A stretch of 64,000 nt of DNA from assembly GCF_001637205.1 (NCBI RefSeq), contig NZ_LVJH01000002.1:124001-188000 (forward strand). The letters run 5' to 3'. This document shows positions 8,489 through 16,705 of this stretch, piece after piece (the stretch's first letter is position 1; each line of letters begins with the position of its first letter). The position numbers were made by a program, and so were the translations under genes. This stretch comes from Paenibacillus glacialis. GTDB taxonomy: Bacteria; Bacillota; Bacilli; Paenibacillales; Paenibacillaceae. The notes under the pieces are model-generated. The model worked only from the letters and a program-made list of their open reading frames with translations. It searched no databases and was not told the origin of the DNA.

Positions 8489-8953
8489 TTATCGTAAATT
8501 ATTGAAATCTAATTGTCTCAATGCCTCATACACGACAATTGCCGCAGAATTAGAGAGATTTAATGATCTAACTTGCTCACCCATCGGTATCCGCATGCAT
8601 GTATCAGGATTAGCTGCAAGTAATTCTGGAGGCAATCCCTTGGTCTCTTTACCAAATACAAAAAAGTCTCCATCCTGATATTCAAAGTCGCTGTATCTTA
8701 AATCTGCTTTGGTTGAAGCATAGAAAAACCGACTACCCGCATACTTCTCTTGGACCTCAGCAAAAGAATTATGATATTCAATATGAACAGCATGCCAATA
8801 GTCCAAGCCTGCTCTCTTTAATGTTTTATCATCGGTAAGAAACCCAAGCGGGTGAACCAAATGTAGATGTACACCTGTTGCTGCACATGTTCTTGAAATA
8901 TTTCCTGTATTCGCCGGTATTTCTGGCTCCACGAGTACAATATGTAATGCCAT
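8489..8953 (-). CDS. trmL: tRNA (cytidine(34)-2'-O)-methyltransferase TrmL
   Basis: A 154-aa SPOUT methyltransferase. The ATG at 8953 is chosen because GGAGG lies 8 nt upstream, inside the longer in-frame candidate at 8968. N-terminal HIVLVEPEIPANTGNISRTC is the family signature (residues 3-22); FGKETKGLP and the C-terminal knot region RIPMGEQVRSLNLSNSAAIVVYEALRQ form the SAM-binding trefoil knot. It methylates the ribose of the wobble base in tRNA-Leu isoacceptors (established for E. coli TrmL). It is monocistronic on the minus strand. Confidence 0.93.
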   Translation of the reverse strand: MALHIVLVEPEIPANTGNISRTCAATGVHLHLVHPLGFLTDDKTLKRAGLDYWHAVHIEYHNSFAEVQEKYAGSRFFYASTKADLRYSDFEYQDGDFFVFGKETKGLPPELLAANPDTCMRIPMGEQVRSLNLSNSAAIVVYEALRQLDFNNLR

Positions 8954-9013
8954 GATGATATCCTCCATCTATCTATTTGTAGGTATTATAACCCCAATTG
9001 TTCCACAACCCAA

Positions 9014-9042
9014 ACAAAAACCTTCCACCAAAGGGTGGAAGG
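9014..9042 (-). terminator. Terminator of serC
   Basis: Perfect 9-bp stem CCTTCCACC/GGTGGAAGG (9021-9042), 4-nt loop, then TTTTTGTTT on the minus strand. Confidence 0.9.
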
Positions 9043-9080
9043 CTAAGAGTACTAGAAAGTTAATGACGAATCAACTTTCC

Positions 9081-10169
9081 TTACCCATGAGTCTTTTGAA
9101 AATGTGACATGAAATCAGCTAACGCTTTACAACTCTCATAAGGAACCGCATTATAGATCGAGGCGCGTAAACCGCCTACACTACGATGGCCTTTGAGACC
9201 CACAAAGCCTTCCTGCTCTGATTCTTTAATGAACTGGTTCTCAAGTTCCTCAGAAGTCAGACGGAAAGTGATATTCATAATCGAACGGCTACCTACTTCA
9301 ACAGGTCCCCGATAAAAGCCACCACTGTTGTCTATTGTATCATAGATAAGCTCTGCTTTCTTCCGATTAATCTTCTCTATTCCTTCAAGACCTCCTTGCT
9401 CTTCCACCCATTTCAACACTTCATTAACCATGTACACGGAAAATGCCGGTGGTGTGTTATACAACGAATTATTTGAAAAATGTGTATTATAACGTAGCAT
9501 TGTAGGAATATTCTTCGGTGAGTCATTAATCAACTCTTCACGTGCAATAACAACCGTTACACCCGAAGGTCCTAGATTCTTCTGAGCACCTGCATAGATA
9601 AGACCGAACTGATTCAGATCGAATTGACGGCTTAGAATATCACTCGACATATCGCCAATCAATGGAATGTTGCCTGTATCCGGAAATTGTTGATATTGCG
9701 TTCCTTCAATCGTTTCGTTGGAAGTCACGTGTAGATACGCTGTTTCATCAGACAATTGAACGTTGCTAAGATCAGGTATGGACATAAACTTATTCGCCTC
9801 AGACGAAGCTACAACATTTGTTTTCCCAATCAGTTTGGCTTCTTTGATTGCTTTATCAGCCCAACTTCCCGAGTTAACATAACTAGCAACTTTACCTTCG
9901 GATAGCAAATTCATAGGAAGCATTGCAAATTGAGTACTCGCTCCGCCTTGCAAGAACAGAACTTTATACCCTTTCACATTACCAAGCAATGATAGAAGAC
10001 GGCTTTCAGCTTCATTATGCACTTCCTCGTACACTTTACCTCGATGAGACATCTCCATAATAGACATCCCTGTACTTCTAAAATCAACAAATTCAGCTTG
10101 TGCGCGTTCTAGAACTTGAAGCGGTAGTGCTGCAGGTCCTGCATTAAAATTATAGGCTCTCTTATTCAA
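9081..10169 (-). CDS. serC: Phosphoserine aminotransferase
   Basis: The start is set at a TTG (10169) with GGGGAG 5 nt upstream, giving 362 aa and the typical N-terminus NKRAYNFNAGPAALPLQVL; the open frame reaches further upstream but without family sequence. The PLP lysine is in YAGAQKNLGPSG. MSHRGKVYEE, LFLQGGASTQF and GHRSVGGLRASIYNA are SerC hallmarks. It catalyses 3-phosphohydroxypyruvate + glutamate -> phosphoserine in serine biosynthesis, and can serve pyridoxal synthesis. The first gene upstream is glnA, separated by a hairpin, so it is probably monocistronic. Confidence 0.95.
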   Translation of the reverse strand: MNKRAYNFNAGPAALPLQVLERAQAEFVDFRSTGMSIMEMSHRGKVYEEVHNEAESRLLSLLGNVKGYKVLFLQGGASTQFAMLPMNLLSEGKVASYVNSGSWADKAIKEAKLIGKTNVVASSEANKFMSIPDLSNVQLSDETAYLHVTSNETIEGTQYQQFPDTGNIPLIGDMSSDILSRQFDLNQFGLIYAGAQKNLGPSGVTVVIAREELINDSPKNIPTMLRYNTHFSNNSLYNTPPAFSVYMVNEVLKWVEEQGGLEGIEKINRKKAELIYDTIDNSGGFYRGPVEVGSRSIMNITFRLTSEELENQFIKESEQEGFVGLKGHRSVGGLRASIYNAVPYESCKALADFMSHFQKTHG

Positions 10170-10365
10170 GTGTACTCCCCACCCTTTCTCTATCCTCTTA
10201 TATGATATCGCTATGATAGCAGTATTCCCACTACCCAGCAAGTACGATTTGCACTTTCGAACCTGAATCGAACATTTAATTTCTTTATAGGCAAACTCAT
10301 TTTTATTTATCGGATTAAAGCGACACCGTAGAAAAACACTTCGCAAGTATTCCTTCTACAAGCAA

Positions 10366-10391
10366 GATCCTTCGGGTAAACCCGAAGGATC
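10366..10391 (-). terminator. Hairpin downstream of glnA
   Basis: Perfect 11-bp stem GATCCTTCGGG/CCCGAAGGATC with a TAAA loop, 30 bp after the glnA stop. The minus-strand T-tract is weak (TTGCTTGT). Confidence 0.65.
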
Positions 10392-10421
10392 AAGATAATA
10401 TATGATTTTATAATGCCAATT

Positions 10422-11846
10422 TTAGCAATCGAAGTAGAGGCTATATTCATGTGGATGAACACGAATCGCAACGGCCTTAGCTTCAGCACGTTTCACATTG
10501 ATATAATTTTCAATGAAGGACTTTGTGAATACATCGCCTTCTGTTAGGAATTCAAAGTCTGCTTCCAGGGCATCCAACGCTTCATCCAAGGTACCTGGAA
10601 CACTGCGAATTTTGAATTTCTCTGCATCAGATAATTCATAGATATTTGTATCCATTGGACCATAACCTAGTTCCTGAGGATCGATCTTTCTCTTGATACC
10701 ATCAAGACCAGCCATCAGCATAGCTGAGAAGGCAAGATAAGGGTTAGCTGTGGAATCCGGTGTACGGAATTCGATGCGACATCCTTTAGGAGTTACAGCT
10801 GCAACTGGGATACGGACAGCTGCGGAACGGTTACCTTTGGAATACACAAGGTTTACAGGAGCCTCATAACCAGGAACCAGACGTTTGAATGAGTTCGTGG
10901 ATGGGTTCGTCAATGCAATCAATGCTGGAGCATGGTGCAGAATTCCACCGATGTAATGTAAAGCCATTTCACTCAGGTTACCATATCCACCTTTTTCATA
11001 GAAAAGAGGTGTGTCGCCATTGAAAATAGACTGGTGAACGTGCATCCCACTACCGTTATCACCAAAAATAGGTTTCGGCATAAATGTTGCTACTTTGCCA
11101 TATTGGCGTGCTGTATTGTGAACAATATATTTATATACAAGAAGGTTATCTGCTGTTTTCTTCAACGTATCAAAACGGAAATTGATTTCAGCTTGACCCG
11201 CTGTTGCTACTTCGTGGTGATGACGTTCTACGCGCAAGCCCGCTACTGCAAGCAGACGGCACATTTCACTACGGATGTCTTGTTGTGTATCTACTGGAGC
11301 AACCGGTACATATCCACCTTTGACACCTATTTTGAAGCCTAGGTTACCGCCTTCTTCTTTACGATTCGTATTCCATGCAGCTTCTTCCGAATCTACGAAG
11401 AAAGAAGAACTGTTCATGCCACTTTCGTAACGCACATCATCAAAGATGAAAAATTCAGATTCAGGTGCGAAGAAGGCTGTCGTACCTACGCCGCTCTTTT
11501 GCAAGAATTCTTCCGCTTTAGCAGCTATTCCGCGTGGATCACGCTCATAACGCTCGCCATCAGGCGTATGAATGTTACACATAATGTTCAAAGTAGGGTG
11601 TGCAGTGAATGAATCGATAAACACTGCTTCTGGATCAGGCATCATAACCATGTCTGATTCTTCTATGCCACGAAAACCGGTAATGGAGGATCCATCGAAC
11701 GCAACCCCATTAACGAATGTGTCTGCATCTACTTCTGAAGCTGGTAGTGAAATATGATGAGCACGTCCTGCTAGATCTACAAAGCGGAAATCTATCCACT
11801 CGATATTGTTATCCGCAATACTTTTCAATACATTCTCAACTGACAT
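10422..11846 (-). CDS. glnA: Glutamine synthetase type I, GSI-beta subtype
   Basis: At 474 aa, this class I glutamine synthetase is longer than the usual Firmicute GSI-alpha (about 444 aa). FDGSSITGF (beta-grasp), ESEFFIFD, GDNGSGMHVHQS (metal and glutamate site), the KRLVPGYEAPVNL loop and NRSAAVRIP are all present. Several blocks match the enterobacterial/actinobacterial GSI-beta pattern rather than GSI-alpha: GGYVPVAPVDTQQDIRSEMC, the HHHEVATAGQAEI segment, and the C-terminal EFLTEGDVFTKSFIENYI. The NIYELSDAE segment aligns with the region around the adenylylated tyrosine of E. coli GlnA. No glnR lies beside it. Upstream are a sigma-A promoter (11926-11954) and a GlnR/TnrA-type box (11983-11999). 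It makes glutamine from glutamate and ammonia in the cytosol. Confidence 0.95.
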   Translation of the reverse strand: MSVENVLKSIADNNIEWIDFRFVDLAGRAHHISLPASEVDADTFVNGVAFDGSSITGFRGIEESDMVMMPDPEAVFIDSFTAHPTLNIMCNIHTPDGERYERDPRGIAAKAEEFLQKSGVGTTAFFAPESEFFIFDDVRYESGMNSSSFFVDSEEAAWNTNRKEEGGNLGFKIGVKGGYVPVAPVDTQQDIRSEMCRLLAVAGLRVERHHHEVATAGQAEINFRFDTLKKTADNLLVYKYIVHNTARQYGKVATFMPKPIFGDNGSGMHVHQSIFNGDTPLFYEKGGYGNLSEMALHYIGGILHHAPALIALTNPSTNSFKRLVPGYEAPVNLVYSKGNRSAAVRIPVAAVTPKGCRIEFRTPDSTANPYLAFSAMLMAGLDGIKRKIDPQELGYGPMDTNIYELSDAEKFKIRSVPGTLDEALDALEADFEFLTEGDVFTKSFIENYINVKRAEAKAVAIRVHPHEYSLYFDC

Positions 11847-11925
11847 TCCCTTTTCCCCCTAAATTCCGAACATTAACCATCTATTTGATTAAAAATGTTC
11901 ATAATTTCTTTTGTTTGTTGACGCA

Positions 11926-11954
11926 ATTATAAATCGTATTTTTTTTAACGTCAA
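11926..11954 (-). promoter_or_regulatory. Sigma-A promoter of glnA
   Basis: Minus strand TTGACG (11954-11949), 17-nt spacer, TATAAT (11931-11926). The -10 is exact and the -35 five of six. The predicted transcription start is near 11919, leaving a leader of about 70 nt. Confidence 0.85.
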
Positions 11955-11982
11955 TACGTATGTTAGGTATTTCTTTCTGATA

Positions 11983-11999
11983 TGTAAGATAATCTAACA
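11983..11999. promoter_or_regulatory. GlnR/TnrA-type operator upstream of glnA
   Basis: The 17-bp site TGTAAGATAATCTAACA fits the published consensus TGTNAN7TNACA at every fixed position, on both strands. It lies about 30 bp upstream of the -35 element. Nitrogen-responsive control of glnA is inferred. Confidence 0.75.
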
Positions 12000-12021
12000 T
12001 AAGTGTTGAATTATCTAAATG

Positions 12022-12060
12022 AAAAAACCACTCTCGATTTTATTAAAAAACCGAGAGTGG
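12022..12060 (-). terminator. Terminator of the DAHP synthase gene
   Basis: Minus-strand stem CCACTCTCG/CGAGAGTGG (12052-12060 with 12028-12036) followed by TTTTTTC. Confidence 0.88.
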
Positions 12061-12096
12061 GCAGACAATTCAATCTATTCATTTCAACTCTTATCT

Positions 12097-13155
12097 TTAA
12101 ACTCTAGAAAGGAAATTCTCCGCTGGAGCTTTCTCTGTATTGAATGTTCTACCTACCAAAGGTGCCAATTTCTCTAAATCTTGCAATAGTTCTGCAAATT
12201 GATCTGGGAATAGTGATTGTACACCATCACCTGTCATTGAATTATCAGGATCAGTATGCATTTCAACAATGAGACCGTTAGCACCCGCAGCTATTGAAGC
12301 TTTAGACATCGGTGCTACCAACTCACGGCGTCCGGTACCGTGACTCGGATCAGATATCACTGGAAGGTGACTTAATTGTTGTAATACAGGTATAGCAGCT
12401 AAATCAAGCGTATTGCGAGTATAAGACTCAAACGTTCTGATTCCTCGTTCACACAACATGACATCTGGATTGCCTCCAGCTAAGATATACTCTGCTGCAT
12501 TCAGCAACTCATCATAGGTTGCACTAAAACCACGTTTGAGAAGAACGGGTTTGCCACAGGTTCCTAACTTACGAAGTAAGTCGAAGTTCTGCATATTACG
12601 GGTTCCGATCTGTAAAATGTCCGCATATTCAGCACAAATATCAACATATTCAGGAGTCATAACTTCAGTAATCGTTAGCAAGCCATGTTTCTTTCCAGCT
12701 TCTTGCATCATGATAAGACCTTCTACTCCAACGCCTTGGAAGCTATAAGGTCCCGTACGTGGTTTAAATGCTCCTCCACGTAGCACCTGGCCACCAGCTG
12801 CTTTGACTAGCGCTGCTATCTCATCAATCTGTTCAGCTGACTCTACAGCACATGGGCCACCCATAATAACAATCTCTTTCCCACCAATCTTCACACCTTT
12901 AATATCAATGATCGTATCTTCAGGGTGGAAATCTCTACTAGCTAGTTTATAAGATTTAGAAATTTTAACCACGTTCTCTACACCCTTCATTTGGCGCAAA
13001 TGTTCAGAAAGCTTAGGACTTACACTACCAATCAATCCGATAACGGTACGATCAGCCCCCTTAGATACATGAGCTTGTAAGCCCTCTTTCTCAATCACCT
13101 TTACGATTTCCCCGATTTGTTCGTCTGGTGTTACATTCGATGTAATTACGATCAT
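12097..13155 (-). CDS. aroF: 3-deoxy-7-phosphoheptulonate (DAHP) synthase with N-terminal regulatory domain
   Basis: 352 aa. Residues 1-70 form the ferredoxin/ACT-like N-terminal domain seen in Thermotoga-type AroF (IVITSNVTPDEQIGEIVKVIEKEG...). The rest is the type I-beta TIM barrel, with GGPCAVES, RGGAFKPRTGPYSFQG, LLKRG and DPSHGTGRRELV as active-site and metal-binding segments. There is no chorismate mutase fusion. It condenses PEP and erythrose 4-phosphate, the first step of the shikimate pathway; the N-terminal domain usually gives feedback inhibition by Tyr/Phe. It is monocistronic with its own terminator. Confidence 0.95.
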   Translation of the reverse strand: MIVITSNVTPDEQIGEIVKVIEKEGLQAHVSKGADRTVIGLIGSVSPKLSEHLRQMKGVENVVKISKSYKLASRDFHPEDTIIDIKGVKIGGKEIVIMGGPCAVESAEQIDEIAALVKAAGGQVLRGGAFKPRTGPYSFQGVGVEGLIMMQEAGKKHGLLTITEVMTPEYVDICAEYADILQIGTRNMQNFDLLRKLGTCGKPVLLKRGFSATYDELLNAAEYILAGGNPDVMLCERGIRTFESYTRNTLDLAAIPVLQQLSHLPVISDPSHGTGRRELVAPMSKASIAAGANGLIVEMHTDPDNSMTGDGVQSLFPDQFAELLQDLEKLAPLVGRTFNTEKAPAENFLSRV

Positions 13156-13295
13156 AATTTATGTCATCCTTTCTTTATATCAACATATCACTAACTCACT
13201 TAGACGCTTACCCGCTTTTATGCTTTTAATCACTAAAGTAAATATACCCTAAGATACGTATACCGTCAAGTCCAAAAATGCCATCCAATGATCGC

Positions 13296-13343
13296 AAAAA
13301 ACTCGAAAGATGAGCACTCTTATTAAAGAGTCTATCTTTCGAG
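13296..13343 (-). terminator. Terminator of ispH
   Basis: A 10-bp stem (13302-13311 with 13334-13343) with a second inner stem, followed on the minus strand by TTTTTTGC. Confidence 0.88.
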
Positions 13344-13387
13344 TCATATACCTATCAAAGGAATAGCCATTTCTTTGTTAATCCATA

Positions 13388-14344
13388 TTAAGTCGTCGTA
13401 TTACTTTTCACTTTAACAGATGGAAGTAGCTTCTTCATATTAACGGTTCGTTTCGTTTCCCACGTATCCGAATTGTTAGGGTCATACTGTTCCAAATAAA
13501 GTATAACTTCCTTCGTAATCGGTGTAGGAGTAGAAGCACCCGATGTAACGGCAACTTTCGTAATTCCTTCAAGCCACTCACGTTTAATTTCTGTTACATC
13601 GCCTACGCGATAAGCAGTAACATTAGCTATTTCCTCGGATACTTGTGCAAGACGATTCGAATTATTGCTCATTGGATCACCAACAACGATCACGAGATCA
13701 GCTTGGCCCGCTTGTTCTGCCACCGCTTCTTGACGTACTTGTGTTGCTAGGCAAATTTCATTATGCACTTCAGCAGAAGGAAATTTCTCTAACAACTTCC
13801 TCATAATATGCTTAATATCCCACTGACTCATCGTTGTTTGATTCGTTATAACAATGCGAGAGGAATCCAAATGGAGATCCTTTATTTCCTCTTCTTTTTC
13901 AATGAGATGAACATGATCAGGTGCAATACCAATAGCCCCTTCTGGCTCTGGATGTCCACCTTTACCAATGTAGATCACTTCATAACCATCGTTGACCTTT
14001 TCCTCAATCAGAACATGGGTCTTTGTTACATCCGGACACGTAGCATCTACTGTTGTTAATCCTTTGTCCCGAGCAATCTTACGTACTTCTGGAGATACAC
14101 CATGAGCAGTAAATATAACAGTACCACTCTCTACCTTATCGAGAATATCAAGACGGTTAGCACCATCCAATGTAATAATGCCATCATCTTCAAATGAATT
14201 TGTGACATGGCTATTATGGACAATCATGCCCAATATATATATAGGCCGGGGAAGATCTAAATTCTGAGCCGCCTGGCGCGCAAGCACCATCGCATCTACG
14301 ACTCCATAACAATATCCCCGAGGAGAAATCTTAAGCACTTCCAT
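13388..14344 (-). CDS. ispH: 4-hydroxy-3-methylbut-2-enyl diphosphate reductase
   Basis: 318 aa, with the three conserved cysteines that hold the [4Fe-4S] cluster: GYCYGV near the N-terminus, [11 protein letters not shown], and [12 protein letters not shown]. The HSHVTNSFE and TAHGVSPEV segments are also typical. It performs the last step of the MEP pathway, making IPP and DMAPP. The ATG has AGAGGTCG upstream. It stands alone between the DAHP synthase gene and the two-component pair. Confidence 0.95.
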   Translation of the reverse strand: MEVLKISPRGYCYGVVDAMVLARQAAQNLDLPRPIYILGMIVHNSHVTNSFEDDGIITLDGANRLDILDKVESGTVIFTAHGVSPEVRKIARDKGLTTVDATCPDVTKTHVLIEEKVNDGYEVIYIGKGGHPEPEGAIGIAPDHVHLIEKEEEIKDLHLDSSRIVITNQTTMSQWDIKHIMRKLLEKFPSAEVHNEICLATQVRQEAVAEQAGQADLVIVVGDPMSNNSNRLAQVSEEIANVTAYRVGDVTEIKREWLEGITKVAVTSGASTPTPITKEVILYLEQYDPNNSDTWETKRTVNMKKLLPSVKVKSNTTT

Positions 14345-14392
14345 GGTATCGACCTCTTTTCATTAGCTTACCTCATTCTTATTCATTATACC

Positions 14393-15859
14393 TCATTCCA
14401 AAGGGACAGGAAAGATCATAGGAAGCCAGATAATAAAGGTTGTCCCTTCATCCACTCGTGTTACCACTTCAATGGAGCCATCCATTTCTTCTATAATCCA
14501 TTTCGCAATCGACAATCCTAATCCTATGCCCTCTGTGACTCCTCTAGACTGATCAGCCCGATAGAAACGCTCGAATATAAGCGGTACATCCTCTTTATTC
14601 ATCCCAATTCCCGTATCCGCGACACGTATCCCTACTTGATCTTGATACCTAAATGCATCTAAAGAAACCTGTCCTTCGGGTGTATATTTGAACGCATTCT
14701 CAATAAAAATAAACAGCAACTGTTGCAAATAATCCTTATTACCGTTCACATAAACACCGTTTAGCGTGGATAAATTACCTATTATCCATTCTGCTTGATG
14801 AGGTAGAAATTGTGCACGACGAGCAACTTCCTCGACCAATGGCTCAAGTGGTACTGGTGATTTATCAAATGTCTGCCCAGTATCTGCACGTGCCAAGGAA
14901 AGCATGTCGCTTACCAGTTGACTCATTCGTTTAGCCTCATCGGAGATATCACCAAGTGCTTCTTTGGACATCAACTGCAAAGTCTCCTCGTCCATGTTAG
15001 GACGATCTCCCGATTCCTTATCCCACATCTTTTGTAGGAAATCTACATTTCCTCGAATCGTCGTAAGCGGCGTTCTCAGTTCATGGGAAGCATCTGACAC
15101 GAACCTTCGCTGTGCTGCATAGGCGTCTTCTAATTCTTTGTAGAATCCATTCATCCGGCTAAGCATATTATTTACGGTTCCTATTAACTGACCAATTTCA
15201 TCCTGAGGACCCTTGTACTCGATCCGTAAGCTAAGATCTGCACCCTTCTGTATTTGATTGGCCGCTTCAATTACTTTACCAATCGGTCGAATTGATTTAT
15301 GTGCAAGGAATAATCCCAAGCTCGAAGCAATAATAATCATGATCGCCGAACCCAATACAAGAATATTTTGAAGTCCATCTAATAGATTTTGCTCCGATTT
15401 TGTGTGGGCAGCCACTTGGAGAAGACCTATGATAGGACCTCCATCATAAGCAGAAAGAGGTGCTTGATAGATAAGAAACGGACTCCCATCAATTTGAATA
15501 CGGCTGAGGCTTGCCACCACTTTTTCAGGTGTAGTTGAAGGAATCGGGATTTCAATCCCGCTTACTCTTTTTAAATTCTGATCGGGTATATTTACACCTG
15601 TAGTATAGTCGTGTATCTGTGCAATAATCTGTGTTTCCTGAAAGTTAAATGTCGCTTTCTCAAATGCGAAACCGACTGTTCTTGTAAACGGTTCGATAGT
15701 TATGTGTGGATTAATTCGTTTTATCTGCTGATAAATTCGTTTCTCCACCTCATCATACGTATTATAATAAACAACACCATATACAATCGAACCGAAGATG
15801 ATAAGTGTTACAGCTAAAATGGCGGAATACCATGCCGTTAATCGAAGTCGGATGGACAT
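14393..15859 (-). CDS. Membrane sensor histidine kinase (HAMP, HisKA, HATPase_c)
   Basis: 488 aa. An N-terminal membrane helix (about 8-30), an extracytoplasmic sensor of about 125 residues, a second helix (about 160-182), a HAMP linker, then the HisKA H-box FVSDASHELRTPLTTIRGNV and the ATPase N/G1/G2 boxes (ENAFKYTP, DTGIGMNKED, GIGLGLSIAKWI). It starts 2 nt after the response regulator stop, with the ribosome-binding site inside that gene, so they form one operon. The signal is not evident; the htrA-like gene upstream suggests envelope or secretion stress (inference). Confidence 0.9.
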   Translation of the reverse strand: MSIRLRLTAWYSAILAVTLIIFGSIVYGVVYYNTYDEVEKRIYQQIKRINPHITIEPFTRTVGFAFEKATFNFQETQIIAQIHDYTTGVNIPDQNLKRVSGIEIPIPSTTPEKVVASLSRIQIDGSPFLIYQAPLSAYDGGPIIGLLQVAAHTKSEQNLLDGLQNILVLGSAIMIIIASSLGLFLAHKSIRPIGKVIEAANQIQKGADLSLRIEYKGPQDEIGQLIGTVNNMLSRMNGFYKELEDAYAAQRRFVSDASHELRTPLTTIRGNVDFLQKMWDKESGDRPNMDEETLQLMSKEALGDISDEAKRMSQLVSDMLSLARADTGQTFDKSPVPLEPLVEEVARRAQFLPHQAEWIIGNLSTLNGVYVNGNKDYLQQLLFIFIENAFKYTPEGQVSLDAFRYQDQVGIRVADTGIGMNKEDVPLIFERFYRADQSRGVTEGIGLGLSIAKWIIEEMDGSIEVVTRVDEGTTFIIWLPMIFPVPLE

Positions 15860-15861
15860 AT

Positions 15862-16551
15862 TTATGTATCCCCTCTTAGAATGTATCCTGCTCCACGGAT
15901 GGTCTGAATGATTCGTTTCCCTCCATGCTCTTCCATCTTCTGACGCAACATTGCTATATATACTTCTAACACATTAGATTCTCCACTGTAGTCATAACCC
16001 CATATCTTGTCCATGATCAGATCACGGGATAACACTCGCTTCGGATTCTGCATGAATAAGTTCAAAAGTTCAAATTCTTTAGCTGTTAACTCTAATCGAA
16101 CCCCACCTCGAAGCACTTCTCTTGCATCCATATCCAAGATAATATCTTCATAGCTGAGCTTCGGCTCTCCTGCTTCATTCAATCCAGGTTTACGTCGAAG
16201 GAGCGCACGTACACGAGCTAGCAACTCTTCAAGGGCAAATGGTTTCACCAAATAATCGTCTGCGCCAAGATCTAATCCTTTGACCCTATGTTCAATCTCA
16301 TCTTTGGCAGTCAGCATTAGAATAGGAACCTTACTTCCGCCTTCTCGTAATCTTCGGCATACTTCAAAACCATCCACCTTTGGCATCATAATATCTAATA
16401 CAACAAGGTCTGGCTCACTGTTAAGAATCATATTTAATCCCTCTGCACCATTTGCTGCTGTTGAGACATCGTATCCTTCAAAAGCAAGTCCTCTACGTAG
16501 CATAGAAATAATTTTCTCATCATCATCAATCAGTAAAATAGTAGAACGCAT
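15862..16551 (-). CDS. OmpR/PhoB-family response regulator
   Basis: 229 aa. The receiver is intact: acidic DDD after strand 1 (LLIDDDEKI), phospho-acceptor Asp in LVVLDIMMPK, and Lys in VKPFALEEL. The C-terminal winged helix (ELTAKEFELLNLFMQNPKRVLSRDLI ... YIAMLRQKM) is of the OmpR type. The ATG has AAAGGGG upstream. It is co-transcribed with the histidine kinase that follows. Confidence 0.93.
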   Translation of the reverse strand: MRSTILLIDDDEKIISMLRRGLAFEGYDVSTAANGAEGLNMILNSEPDLVVLDIMMPKVDGFEVCRRLREGGSKVPILMLTAKDEIEHRVKGLDLGADDYLVKPFALEELLARVRALLRRKPGLNEAGEPKLSYEDIILDMDAREVLRGGVRLELTAKEFELLNLFMQNPKRVLSRDLIMDKIWGYDYSGESNVLEVYIAMLRQKMEEHGGKRIIQTIRGAGYILRGDT

Positions 16552-16656
16552 AAATCATAACCCCTTTATTATTAGACAATTAGGTAAAGTATCGATCTTG
16601 TTATCTATAAACATATTGTAACCAACTGCGCTCATACTAGCTATCTATCCATATAT

Positions 16657-16689
16657 AAATAGCGGAAGGAGAAATTCCTTCCGCTATTT
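16657..16689 (-). terminator. Hairpin terminator of the htrA-like gene
   Basis: Perfect 14-bp stem AAATAGCGGAAGGA/TCCTTCCGCTATTT with a 5-nt loop, ending in TTTATATA on the minus strand. Confidence 0.75.
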
Positions 16690-16705
16690 CATCGTGCCAC
16701 TCCTG

